The notes under the pieces: generated by a model
Database searches by the model: none
What the model saw: the letters and a program-made list of their open reading frames with translations, nothing else
Told to the model about the DNA's origin: nothing
Translations under genes and position numbers: made by a program
DNA from: Liolophura sinensis
Taxonomy: Eukaryota > Mollusca > Polyplacophora > Chitonida > Chitonidae
Reading direction: 5' to 3'
DNA length: 64,000 bases
Assembly: GCF_032854445.1 (NCBI RefSeq)
Contig: NC_088302.1
Location: forward strand, 14,629,338 to 14,693,337
Shown: one piece after another, positions 45,241 through 55,031 of the stretch
Numbering within the stretch: the first letter of the stretch is position 1
Layout of the letters: each line of letters begins with the position of its first letter

Positions 45241-45540
45241 ACGACGGTGTGATAGCGGGCAAATGGCCACACGTAACCGGTGAAATACGGCATCTTATTA
45301 ACTTACATCAACCAGGGTTTTAATCTAAATGTTCATGTAAATGCACAAATAGTAGCAAATCACTTACCATGGCTTAATGAGAATTGGGTGAAAAGAATGC
45401 AGGGATGTTAATTGCAATTTATTAGACCCCACTGGTTTAGAACACCCAATACAATGACCTCGTTAATATAACATCAGTAAGCAAGATTAATAACTGGACA
45501 AGTTTAACACAAATATAAAATTGATAACTGTACAATCAGA
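45240..45540 (+). repeat. Dispersed repeat W, copy 3
   Basis: CACACGTAACCGGTGAAATACGG, CAGGGTTTTAATCTAAATG, ATAGTAGCAA and CATGGCTTAAT match 36.48-36.65 kb. Confidence 0.6.
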
Positions 45541-45689
45541 TCGAGTGGGAACAATTTACTTCCGCTCTTGTAGTATTTATTATTGCATGCAACTACTACT
45601 TTGTTTCCAAACCGTAGCGGTATCAGGAGCCGACTCCACGATTTTAAAGTCCAAATTTAAAATCTATACAAAGCGCTCACCTCCTGGCA

Positions 45690-45845
45690 CTCCGCATGTT
45701 CCGCGACAAGGCGGACAGCGCGGAGGTCGCAGAAAACGCGGACTTCCGTGTCCCCGCGAAACACACCGAGGCCGGGATCCGCGCCCTCCGCGTCCCCCGC
45801 GTCTTCCTGTTAATTTCTGCACATGCATATTAGTCGGACAGTTTT
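45690..45845. repeat. GC-rich segment, left member of an inverted pair
   Basis: CpG-dense sequence with CGCGGAGGTCGCAG, CGCGGACTTCCG, CCCGCGAAACACACC and TCCGCGTCCCCCGCG, ending near CATGCATAT. The reversed relative at 49.01-49.14 kb has GGAGGTCGCGG-type and GCGCGAAACACGCG strings. The open frames in it (45521-45859 plus, 45664-45870 minus) reflect GC-rich lack of stops. Confidence 0.5.
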
Positions 45846-46199
45846 TTTTTTGCCGTTGAGTAAACGACATAGAGACAGGCGGTTATTTGTTTTAGTCTAT
45901 TTCTTTCAGCGAGTCGCCTATATTTAGTTGTCTGTCATACTCGCTACCAAAATTACCTTTAGTCAATAACACAACACGTAACACAAGCTGTACACATTGA
46001 TATGTTGAACATTCATATCATTACAAAGAAAATGCAGTTAAAATACCTTTTCTCATTCATAACTTCATACGCTAGGTTGCGACACCAAAAGCTCATTGCC
46101 TCGGGTGACGTCATAATTATTCTAAACATGTTGCATGCCGGACAGTTGGGTTGGAGAGTAATTTGTTTTACAATGGCTTTACCAACAAGCCGTTAGAAC

Positions 46200-46530
46200 A
46201 AACTCCTCGCGGTAGAAATTCCCAATATCCATCTCTAAATATATACTGCCGTGAGTATCATATATGTAATACTTTTATGTTACCGTCTTTTGACGTAAGA
46301 AAGTATAAATAAATAAAGGACTCGAAACAGCGTCTCCTTTCAGACAGTCACTCTATTCCACTCGGTTCATCACCTTGAGTAGTCCCGCAGTATGTTACTT
46401 TCGTATTACTATCCAATCGCAATGCTGCAACGTCATGAATATTAATATAGGGGAGGTGATCATGTGACATAAATATACACATGTGCTATGATCTAAACAA
46501 ATGCACATGGCAAACTATGACAATATCACA
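46200..46530 (-). other. Candidate 3' LTR of the Gypsy remnant
   Basis: On the minus strand a polypurine tract (AAAAGAAGGGGGA, 46532-46544) precedes TGTGATATTGTC at 46530-46519. That is the usual arrangement of a polypurine tract directly before an LTR beginning with TG. The far end of the LTR is not defined and no second LTR was found. A TATAAATA-like box occurs near 46305 on the plus strand. Confidence 0.4.
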
Positions 46531-46851
46531 TCCCCCTTCTTTTGAAGAAAAGCTAGTGGCATTACATTCTTTAACAAACTTCGCTTCTAAAGGACTGCCC
46601 AAGTATACATTTCAAATGCAACAAATTTCAGTTTAAAACAAAATAGAATACACTGCAAACTGTAAGTATTTGTAGAGTCAGTTTGATACTTAAAACTTGA
46701 GTTGGAGTCAAATGTCAAATGATATCCGTGGTTCACCAGGTTTTAAAGCTAAACACAAATTTATCCATCCATTAAACTTTCATAAGAATGTCAAGATCAC
46801 ACAATTCGGAACAATTTAACATAGTAAATAAAATTATCATAGCACTTTGAA

Positions 46852-47331
46852 TCATCCAAATCCATGAATCTGAGTGATGGAAAAACTGAACCTATCTGTA
46901 AATGCATCACTCATTTCAATGCCGAGGAATGATAGAATCCAAGGAACTGAATATGGTTTGGACGGAATGATGTGACAACGGTTCCGTTGATAATTTCCAC
47001 CAGCAGATGTGGAGACAATATATGATCGTGGTATCTCGGCTACTTTTCTAACTATCGCTGGTTTCCATTTCCCATTGAGTTGTTGCATGTACACATCCTC
47101 TCCTTCCTTTAATGGTTTTTCAGATTGGGTGTTACGGTTGTAGTATTTCTCACTGTTCATCCGTTTCTGTGAAAGTCGCCTTTGTACATCTTTTACGCTT
47201 TGTACAGATGGACGGAGCCGTTTTTGTTGGACTGGGAGGTTGTCTCGAAGACGACGCCTCATTAGGAGTTGAGCTGGTGTAGCGGTTCCATCAGTGGGTG
47301 TTTCTGTAGACTAAAAGTCCCATGTACGGGT
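46852..47331 (-). pseudogene. Ty3/Gypsy pol, C-terminal tail of integrase
   Basis: The 136-codon minus frame (47262-46852) has a basic N-terminal part and then YMQQLNGKWKPAIVRKV and PRSYIVSTSAGGNYQRNRCH. This matches the C-terminal integrase domain common in invertebrate Gypsy elements, which helps bind DNA and target integration. The join to the catalytic domain at about 47330-47290 is broken: the NTPTDG-type sequence is in another frame, with a stop between. The normal C-terminal boundary is unclear. Confidence 0.7.
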
Positions 47332-47975
47332 CAGTACCACAAGGTCTGGGCTTTCTTCATGATCCGTTTTGCTATACCGACATACTTTCCAGCAAGTCCG
47401 TTAGACCGATGATGATAGGGGCTGTTCATGGTGTGCTTGAAACCCCATTCTGCAGCGAATCTTTCGAATTCTGCCGACGTGCATTGGCTTCCATTGTCAG
47501 ATATCAGTTCTTCACATATGCCGTGCCGGGCAAAGATTGATTTCATGTGATTGATGACACTGTTGGCGGTGATATTACGTAACAGGCTGATCTCAGAATA
47601 GTGACTATAATAATCAGCCACAATGAGATAGTTACGGTTGTGCCACTCAAACAGGTCTGTGGCTAACAATTTCCATGGCCCATTTGGTATCGGCGGTGAC
47701 ATCATCAGTTCCTTCGGTAGGGAGGATCTGTGTCCAAGACATATGCTACATCTCTTCACATAGCCCTCAATTTGTGAACACATGTGCGGCCAGTAGAGAA
47801 ATTCTCTAGCACGTCGTTTGCAAAGTTCCAAGCCGAAATGTCCTGCATGTATCCGTTGCAGCATGTCGACATGTGATGATGCTGGAATCCCAGTTTTGTC
47901 ACTTTTGAACACTATGCCATTCAAAACAGTCAGTTCGCCTCGCACATGCCAGAATTCGCTCAGATCAGCGTCCAC
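47331..47975 (-). pseudogene. Ty3/Gypsy integrase, catalytic domain
   Basis: A 214-codon minus-strand frame, with related coding continuing upstream to about 48065. Residues 43-79 form the zinc-binding HHCC region (HAGH, then CSIC). The catalytic core has Asp107 (LLATDLFEW) and Asp160 (ISDNG). The expected third acidic residue, 36 positions later in the NGLAxK motif, is Gly (residue 196, codon GGA at 47390-47388) instead of Glu. Integrase would insert the cDNA copy into host DNA, and this one should be inactive even without the frame breaks. It lies downstream of the RNase H remnant in normal pol order. Confidence 0.85.
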
Positions 47976-48166
47976 TTGTTTAGTCTGTGGCCAGCCTTGG
48001 TGAATGACAGATTTAAGAGTGATAAGAGTTTGATCCTTCTGTGTTTCCGATTTGATTTTTTCCAGTTTTGATCAGTTACTGGGATCCGTTCAAATACTGC
48101 ATGAACGTGCTCTTCCAGGGTTGGATCTTCGTGTGCGTCATGTCCAGATTTGTAATTTCTCGTGTG

Positions 48167-48823
48167 TCAGAAAATCGGAATTTCCTTTCCGGGGCGAAAA
48201 ACTACGTTCAAATCGTAGAGCTGTAAGCGCAGCATCATGCGCTGTAGCCTGGATGGTGCTGAAGCCAGTGGTTTGCGCATGATTATCTCAAGCGGCTTGT
48301 GCTCACTGTGTACTGTCACTTGTTTTCCACAGATATAAGAATGAAACTTCTCACACCCAAACCGAATTGCCAACATTTCTTTTTCTGTCTGCGCATAGTT
48401 TGGCGTAAGTGCTCGTGAGGCGTAGGAAACTGGTTTGCCTTCTCCAACAATGACTGCGCCAAGGCGTGATGTTGACGCGTCTACTTGGAGGGTGACGTCC
48501 TTGGTGACGTCATAGTATGCTAACACCGGTCCTGGTGTTCGCGTGATGATGGATTTCACCTGTTCAAATGCTTTGTCACAATTTGTGTCCCATACCCACT
48601 CAACATCTTCTTTTAAGAGTTCTCTTATTGGAGCTGTAGCTGTGGCAAGTCCTGGGGCAAACTTGGTGAGGTAATTGATCACACCCATCACCGTTTCCAG
48701 TTCCTTTTTCGAGGTAGGCGTCGGCATCTGTTCAATCGGTTTAATCTTGTCTGGGTCAGGTTTAAGAACTTCCGACGTGAGAGTGTGCCCGTAGAACTTT
48801 GTCTCTGTGACCCCAATTTCCAT
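48167..48823 (-). pseudogene. Ty3/Gypsy RT C-terminus and RNase H
   Basis: A 218-codon minus-strand frame. Residues 1-60 are the RT thumb/connection end (TKFYGHTLTSE, then a KKELETVMGVINYLTKF stretch). RNase H follows with Asp115 (LQVDAS), Glu149 (EKEMLAI) and a SEHKPL motif, where Asp is usual at the second position. The palm with the YxDD motif is missing, so the element is truncated upstream at about 48845. The frame ends at GKEIPIF by frameshift. Related coding runs on in another frame toward the integrase. Confidence 0.85.
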
Positions 48824-49004
48824 TTTTGTAGAATTCAGGTGTTGACTTGACTCTTAAAATCAGGATTAATTTCTTTGTGGTGTTCCCTGTCGTAAATGAT
48901 TTAGATACAATTTTGGTCAGTATAAAACTGCCGGCAGTACTGGACGAAGTACATTAGTAACTGCCCTTTTTATCCTTTCCGATATTACTGCTATTCTACT
49001 GACC

Positions 49005-49135
49005 GCCCATGCATATCGTTACACAAAATTAAACCTGAACACGCGGAGATCACGGATACGCGCTCCCGCTCCTTCCGGGACCTCCGCGACCTCTACGCCT
49101 TCCGCGTGTTTCGCGCCCCTTACGGAAGGTAAAAA
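49005..49135. repeat. GC-rich segment, right member of an inverted pair
   Basis: After CATGCATATCG comes CACGCGGAGATCACGG, GGGACCTCCGCGACC, TTCCGCGTGTTTCGCGCC. Read in reverse it resembles 45.69-45.84 kb (GCGCGAAACACGCGG, GAGGTCGCGGAGGTC). The two lie 3.2 kb apart around the Gypsy remnant. Confidence 0.5.
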
Positions 49136-49297
49136 AAATGGGTGCTATCAGTCACCATTCTCAAGCCTTATACAACTATGCTGTTCTGAGTTGATTTCAA
49201 GTTGATTTCAGCAAAATAAAGCGATCTTATATAATCAGCTTTAAAAAACATATTCTGATAGAAACCAGTAGGCCCCTATTTAGATTTAGGGCTGTGT

Positions 49298-49432
49298 CTT
49301 TTTTTCTTTTTCTTTTTGTTTTTTTTTTTATGTTATTTTTTTTTTATTGTTGTTGTTGTTGTTTATTATTTTTTGTTTTTTGGTATGATTTTTGTTTTGT
49401 TTTTTGTTGTTGTGGTTGTTGTGGTTGTTGAA
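49298..49432. repeat. T-rich low-complexity region
   Basis: Long T runs interspersed with C, then (TTG)n and GTTGTGG-type repeats. Read on the minus strand it is an A-rich, CAA-rich tract. No function inferred. Confidence 0.9.
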
Positions 49433-49720
49433 GGAATAATCACCTGTGAGACGAATACCTGATGAGATTCTCTCAGTGAATTATCAATACAGGCGGATTA
49501 TTAATATTCATTATCGTCAATCAAAGGTGACCATAACTGCAAAACTCTCTGATTGTGTGTTTTTATACCCTATTTTACTGGTGCAAAAATTAGTCGCAAA
49601 ATAGGTTCGAGACACTCTGCTCAAATTGTTGAGAAAGCGATTCCGACATTTTGCAAGACGATCTTTTGCCTTCATCCCAAGAGGTTGATTGGTCGTACAC
49701 TAGGCTAAGAGATTGTAAGT
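49433..49720 (+). repeat. Dispersed repeat Y, copy 2
   Basis: Partner of 40.86-41.15 kb: ATACCTGATGAGATTCTCTCAG, CTGCAAAACTCTCTG and GCAAAAATTAGTCGCAAAA. From 49.72 to 50.09 kb I see nothing recognisable. Confidence 0.6.
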
Positions 49721-50089
49721 ATGAGATGTGCGGATATAAACTTCAGCTCAATGCATAAGCACTTTTGAATGAATGCATGAATAACTGTAAGATCGAGTGC
49801 TTAAGGTTTCTGCATATAGCAGTCTTCTTATTAAACTAGGTCCGAGAACACAGTACACCCGACCACAGGTCTTACATGAACAATTATGATTACCAGAATC
49901 AGTATCTAATTGTGCTCCTGTGGGGCAGGGTATTGAACTAAATCGCCACGTTGGATATATGAAGAGTTGTAATCAAGGTGTAACTGAGATACATATTTTA
50001 TTTTCGACAACTTACGGTCTAACATTGTAAACGATCTGAATACTGATTTAATTCAATCGCCTAGAACATTCTTCTTCTAACATCAATAA

Positions 50090-50285
50090 GAACTGTTGAC
50101 TGCTTCTCTTTGCATGATTCCGTCTCAATTTTATACTTTATATCCTTTCTTAGTCCTTTGGTGGTTTGTATTAAACGTCGTTTTGGGAATTGGCCTTACA
50201 ATTATTGACCTGAAACTTCCATCTTGGTTGACGGCTGGTATACAAATGTTTGTTTCGGCGCATAGATTGACAAGATTTTGTCCCG
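50090..50285 (+). mobile_element. Solo 3' end of Penelope-like family
   Basis: TGACTGCTTCTCTTTGCATG corresponds to TGACCGCTTCTCTCTTG at 15889. TTTGGTGGTTTGTATTAAAC, TTTTGGGAATTGGCCTTACA and TTGGTTGACGGCTGGTATAC then match 20.25-20.35 kb closely. There is no coding part upstream. Confidence 0.6.
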
Positions 50286-50329
50286 GCTGATTATGGGCTC
50301 CTATGATGGTCACCTAACAATCAATTAAA

Positions 50330-50960
50330 AGAGTCATAATATGACCTCTGGACTCAAATTTCCATTAATCGATTACTGCAAAAAGCCTTCTTTTGTTGTA
50401 CGTTGTTAACAGGAATCAGAAATCCAATATTGTCAAACTGATATGATGGTATGGCGCCATTTGTTGGCGTCTTCGGCTTATTGTTGTCTTTCTTGTTAAT
50501 TCACAGGCTTTGAGATGTTGGTTTAATATTGCATTTGCACCTCATCATCTTTCATTTTTTTATCTATCATAACTGTTGTGAAACCCGCAAGAACTGACAA
50601 AGAAAGTTATTGAAAAAATTGTTTATGGACACTTTTCTACTTTAAAAAATACAAAAATAAAAACTGAATAAAAGAATTTTATGAAAAGTTCTCCGTTAAC
50701 ATTTTCAAACAGAGAATGTGAAACAAAAACTTGTCTACGGACGGAATTAGTTGTCAAATGATCCAATATGCTTTTGCGTGATTAATAATGTAATCTGTCA
50801 AAAGGTCAGGGGTTTTTTTTACAACAAATAAAGGAAGAGTGTTTTTTCGTAGTTAAAACAACATATGATTAATATTTGTTAATGACAAATTTATCGGTCA
50901 AATTCCATCTTTACATACCACTCGATATCTGAGAATTTCAAAACTACGGACGTTCACAAT
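50330..50960 (-). repeat. Block U, reversed partial copy
   Basis: GGAATCAGAAATCCAATATTGTC, GGCGCCATTTGTTGGCG, GTTAATTCACAG and TTGCATTTGCACCTCATC are reverse complements of 18.97-19.21 kb. AACTTTCTTTGTCAG follows. Confidence 0.6.
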
Positions 50961-50977
50961 CGATAATTAAAACATTT

Positions 50978-51130
50978 ACTTCATTTATTTATTTGATTGG
51001 TGTTTTACAAGAATATTTCACTTATACGACGGCGGCCAGAATTACAGTGGGAGGAAAACGGACAATGCCCGGGGGAAACCCCAAGACCATCCGCAAGATG
51101 CTGGAAGACATTCCCACCTACGGTTAAAAG
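50978..51130 (-). mobile_element. tRNA-headed SINE, 3' part
   Basis: Tail ATTTGATTGGTGTTTTAC fused directly to AAGAATATTTCACTTATACG, with the GCCGTACTC part deleted. GGCGGCCAGAATTACAGTGG and CCATCCGCAAGATGCTGG follow. The head is missing. Confidence 0.85.
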
Positions 51131-51159
51131 ACCTATTTCCATAGCAGATTATCAATTCA

Positions 51160-51990
51160 TATACCTAAACGCTTCATTATACACGTGCCTAAGGAAGTCC
51201 TGTTATGATCAAAGGTGTTCATGTGATCTCTACGTACTGTGTTGATATAACACTGACACATTTATGAATGTCTTTTCAAACACATGTCAAATTCTGGAAA
51301 GTTTTGGAATTTTAAGTCAAAGTGAGATCAATCGATGATGGATGGTATCTAAAAGCTGTGTGGGCGTTATGTAATGTTTATACATCCAAGTCCACAACAT
51401 TTTACCCTTTTCTATTATAAATTCATACATTTGGTTTTCACGCCTGCTTTTTGACGCAATAACAAGGATAGGTTTAAATCGAATGATCTGGGTAGCCCGA
51501 CGAGACAATTGTCTGTTTGGAGAGCAGTCTGATTACTGGGCAGGCGATTTCATGCCTCCTATCAATTTTATCTAATCGATATTATACTGTATGATTTCTT
51601 GTTCTCGACCTGTGGTTCTATTTCTGCCTGCCCTTTATTGTCCACGTCTCGACAAGATGACGGGTTTCCCCGCTTGCCTGCCTCTCTCTGCAAGGAAGGT
51701 TTCTTTTGATGAATAACCTTTGTCCAGCTCCATACGAAAGTCATTTTGATGCCAAGGAAAGGCATTCATCTTCTTCGTGAAAACTGTTACTTCTTTCTGA
51801 GGCAAACGGAACAAAAACCCCGAGCGTCTTTGTCAGAGCCGCCAGTTACTTGCTATAGTGGTGTGCGTTTGAAGAAAGTCATCCGTCTGAAGTGAAGCAC
51901 GCTGTGATTGTCTCCCTTGTGCCAATGGATTAGTAAATTGTCCATAGTATATCAATACATTGAATATGACCGGGATTAAAAGTCTCTGTC
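51160..51990 (-). repeat. Composite repeat, block A, reversed copy 9
   Basis: TTATCTAATCGATATTATAC, GTTCTCGACCTGTGG, GTCTCGACAAGATGACGGG and AAGGAAGGTTTCTTTTGATG are the reverse complement of block A. The flank ACAAAAACCCCGAGCGTC matches 39.40 and 44.50 kb. From 51.99 to 52.30 kb I see nothing specific. Confidence 0.7.
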
Positions 51991-52309
51991 TTTCCTAGTT
52001 TCTTCCCTATGTTTACTGGCTTAAAAGTTTGATCAAAAATTGAATCAATCGTATATTTTGCCTTCACCAAGAATCCTAAAACATTTCACAAGGCCTTGTT
52101 GTACTCTCCTAAAATTCAGAGTGGCGACAGAAAATCCATACACTGAAATTCAAATCACGCTTTTCGAAAATTGATTGGCCGTAAAGATATATATCTTATC
52201 AAATAAATAGCATCGCTCGAGGAATATAATGCTGGAACGTAGCTTTATGAAACTGTAGCTTATGATTCAACAGAAATATATTTGATGTCACAAAATGAGT
52301 AGAAAATCG

Positions 52310-52560
52310 GAATCTTTGTGACCTATTGGTTAGCATGCTAGTGTAGCACAATGACTCAGGAGCCTCTCCCCTGTGAGTTCAATTTCAGTTCATGCTAGCT
52401 TCCTCTCCCGCCGTACGTGTGAAGATCTGCAGCAGCCTGTGGATGGTCGTGGGTTTCCCCCAGGGTCTGCCCGGTTTCCTCCCACCAAAATGCTGGCTGC
52501 CGTCGTATAAGTGAAATATTCTTGAGTACGGCGTAGAACACCAATCAACTTACTAAACTA
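52310..52560 (+). mobile_element. tRNA-headed SINE, near full length
   Basis: It starts inside the head (TATTGGTTAGCATGCTAGTG), then ACTCAGGAGCCTC, a box B-like GTGAGTTCAATTTCAG, GTGGATGGTCGTGGGTTTCC, CACCAAAATGCTGGCTGCCG and ACGGCGTAGAACACCAATCA. Confidence 0.85.
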
Positions 52561-52569
52561 ATGCTAAAA

Positions 52570-53460
52570 GAAAAGAAATTTAAAATAAAACAATTAGAGG
52601 TTTGTGATGCCTTTGGAGCCGCTTGTGTTGCATAACATAAGTTCAGGGGAGATCAGTTACCTTCTATCAATACCGCATGCACGTTGATATCTCGGTGCAG
52701 GTGAATTTCGGTGGGTCATGCAGATGTAGGAAAGCTCGTCATTTAATATTATTTATTTTATCTCGAGGCAATTTAAATGCCTAACAATAACCATACTAAT
52801 TATTAAAACTTTTTATTCTTCATTCTTATACACCGGGGCATGCGTGGGAACTGTGAGCATGTCAACGTACCCTACTAAAATTAGAATAACTTATTTCAAG
52901 ATAGCCATATACAATTAAAGGAGAAGAAAATGTAAATATCAAACAAATACCATTGAAAGGAGTATGCATTTCCCCGCAGGTGCATTCCATAAAAAAATTC
53001 TAATGTGTACCTCAAGTTGATAAATTTTAAATAAAGTCAGCGCCAAAATCCCCTGTGGGCGACTCCATTTTGCCATATCTAGTCCTGAAGTCTTCTGTGT
53101 TAGAAGGAGAATTGCCGTCGGAAACCACCGAAGTGCAGTTCGTACATTTCCGGTAGAGCTCTTGTTCCCCTAAGGTAGTGAACAGTACAGTTCGTTTTCC
53201 GCTTGACGATCGGGAAACCGGAATGTTGGACGTAGGTTCCGAGTCTACACGAACAAGCCGGCAGTTTTAACGACTCTCACTGGTTGAGAGGCAACACCCC
53301 CAGCATAAATTACAGGGTGTTAAAGATGGAGGACGCTATGGACTCGGCGATTTATGCCAGCTTTGCCGTTTTCAGGCTTTATGTGTATGGCGAGTAAAAA
53401 TCGCAAAATTATGCAGCAGGCCCCACCTGTAGAAAAAAAATGTGCTCTTTTCAGCCTATA
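52570..53460. other. Less repetitive, GC-richer patch; possible host exon
   Basis: From about 53.03 kb the sequence is richer in CG dinucleotides than its surroundings. A short plus-strand frame at 53326-53397 starts with AAAGATGG, a good initiation context, and runs for 23 codons (beginning MEDAMDSAIYASF). It reaches GA followed by GTAAAA at 53394, which could serve as a splice donor. No second exon or homologue is recognised. A gene call is not justified on this alone. Confidence 0.2.
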
Positions 53461-53589
53461 GTGTCATTTTATTTTTTTATTTATTTATTTTTTTCTGATT
53501 TCCTCTCCTTTGAGGTGTACCGAGAGGCCCATTCTTGTAGTATCAACGGCTGCCGCCAGTTGGCTTGGCATACCACACACTCATCACCA

Positions 53590-54000
53590 GGGTTACTGAT
53601 TTTATTTATTTATTGATTGATTGATTTATTTATATGAATTGGTGTTTTACGCCGCACTCAAGAAAAGAGACCTTAAGTTAGAAGTTGCAAGATGTTAACT
53701 TCTAACTTCAAACTGGAATTAGTTTATCTATTCTGATTTGAAGTGAGAAGTTGAATTTGTAACTTCTGACTATTTTATTTATACAACGGCGGCCAGCATT
53801 ATGGTGGGAGGAAACCGTATACAGAGCCCGGGTGAAACCCACGACGATCCGTACGATGCTAGAAGGCCGTCCCACGCATGACCGTAGAGGAAGCCAAGTT
53901 GACCAAGCTGGAATTGAATTCACAGCGAATGCATTGGTGAGATTTCCCTGGGTCATTGCTGCGCGCTGGCACGCTAAATATTTTGGCCACGGAAGCCCAG
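53590..54000 (-). mobile_element. tRNA-headed SINE carrying a 105-bp palindromic insert
   Basis: The SINE tail (GAATTGGTGTTTTACGCCGC, 53637-53656) and body (ACAACGGCGGCCAGCATTAT onward, ending at a head-like GCGCGCTGGCACGC) are separated by about 105 bp at 53666-53770. The insert holds two hairpins: AAGTTAGAAGTT with AACTTCTAACTT (53675-53708), and GTGAGAAGTT with AACTTCTGAC (53743-53770). Confidence 0.85.
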
Positions 54001-54432
54001 GTGTATTAGTCCCACGTTTCGGAGTTGCCAGCCGTGACTTCGCTATGTCTTGGAGAGTTACTTCCCTTCAATTCTAGCAAAACCACAAACCCTAGCTGCT
54101 TGCAGGTGTTAATGCAAAAGAAAGAGTGAATTATATCTCCGTAAAGTAAGGTTGTTTTAGGCCTACATATTTTATGTAATTATTACTTCTCTTCAAATAT
54201 GAGCATGTGGACATTACCAGAGACAAAATTGAAGGCTTAATCTAAAACTATATAACTTACAGTAGCGATATATTGTATTTCCATGCATTTCTACTTTTCC
54301 TCCTACAAATACGACCGAACACATTTGTAAAAAGCTTACATTTATTTACTGTATTTGATTTTTCTGGTTTCTGCTGATCATTCAGGTACTGATAATGTCA
54401 GAGTTTCCAGTCCAGTGTTTTCCTAATTTATA

Positions 54433-55031
54433 CCCCCGTGGGGTTTCCGGGGTGATAAGAATAGGACCTCAGCCCTCTAGGCAAGCTTGTCGTAAAAGTC
54501 GACTAACCTAGAGCTCTCCTGTGTGAGCCCGGTGAATACAATAGGCTCACATCTTCTCGGTTGTGTGAGAGGCAACCGGGAAGCGACCTGTTTGCCGTGG
54601 GTTGCGACCCGTAATCTCCGAGGACGGGATCCTGGTGGCTGAGGGCCTGCTGGTCTTGCGAGATCCTCACGCCTAACACGCCACTTTGGCCCTTACTTGG
54701 AGAGAGACGGGAGGTCGGATGGGCCCGGTCCGATCAATCGGCTGGTCACGTCAAGCCCTACACTTGATCCAGTTATTCTTTCACGTACTGTGATGTAAAG
54801 TTGGGTTTTCCCCAGGTTTTCTTGTTCGGGGTCAGTGTAGAAGGCGGTGGCTAATGGGTCAATCGAGTAGATTGAATTTAACCTTTTGGTATAACTCAAT
54901 CTGTTCGAGTATACCTTGCGTGGATTCCCTGTTTTTATTCTCTGCTGGTCATCCGCAGAGGTAGATTCGCCCTTGTTGGCACTCCGTGGAGGGTGGGGGG
55001 CACGTACGGTGAAATTAATAAAATATACATC
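54433..55031 (+). promoter_or_regulatory. LINE 5' untranslated region with stem-loops
   Basis: GC-rich compared with the body. Visible inverted arms are CCCC/GGGG (54434-54443), CTCTAGG/CCTAGAG (54475-54481 and 54507-54513) enclosing GTCG/CGAC (54489-54492 and 54500-54503), and GAGCC/GGCTC near 54525-54548. LINE 5' ends often hold the internal promoter and sometimes a self-cleaving ribozyme. I could not establish a ribozyme fold by eye. Confidence 0.6.

Noticed and set aside
45521-45870. Arg/Pro-rich open frames on both strands
   Set aside because: They arise from the GC-rich inverted-repeat segment where stop codons are rare. No domain and no splice context.
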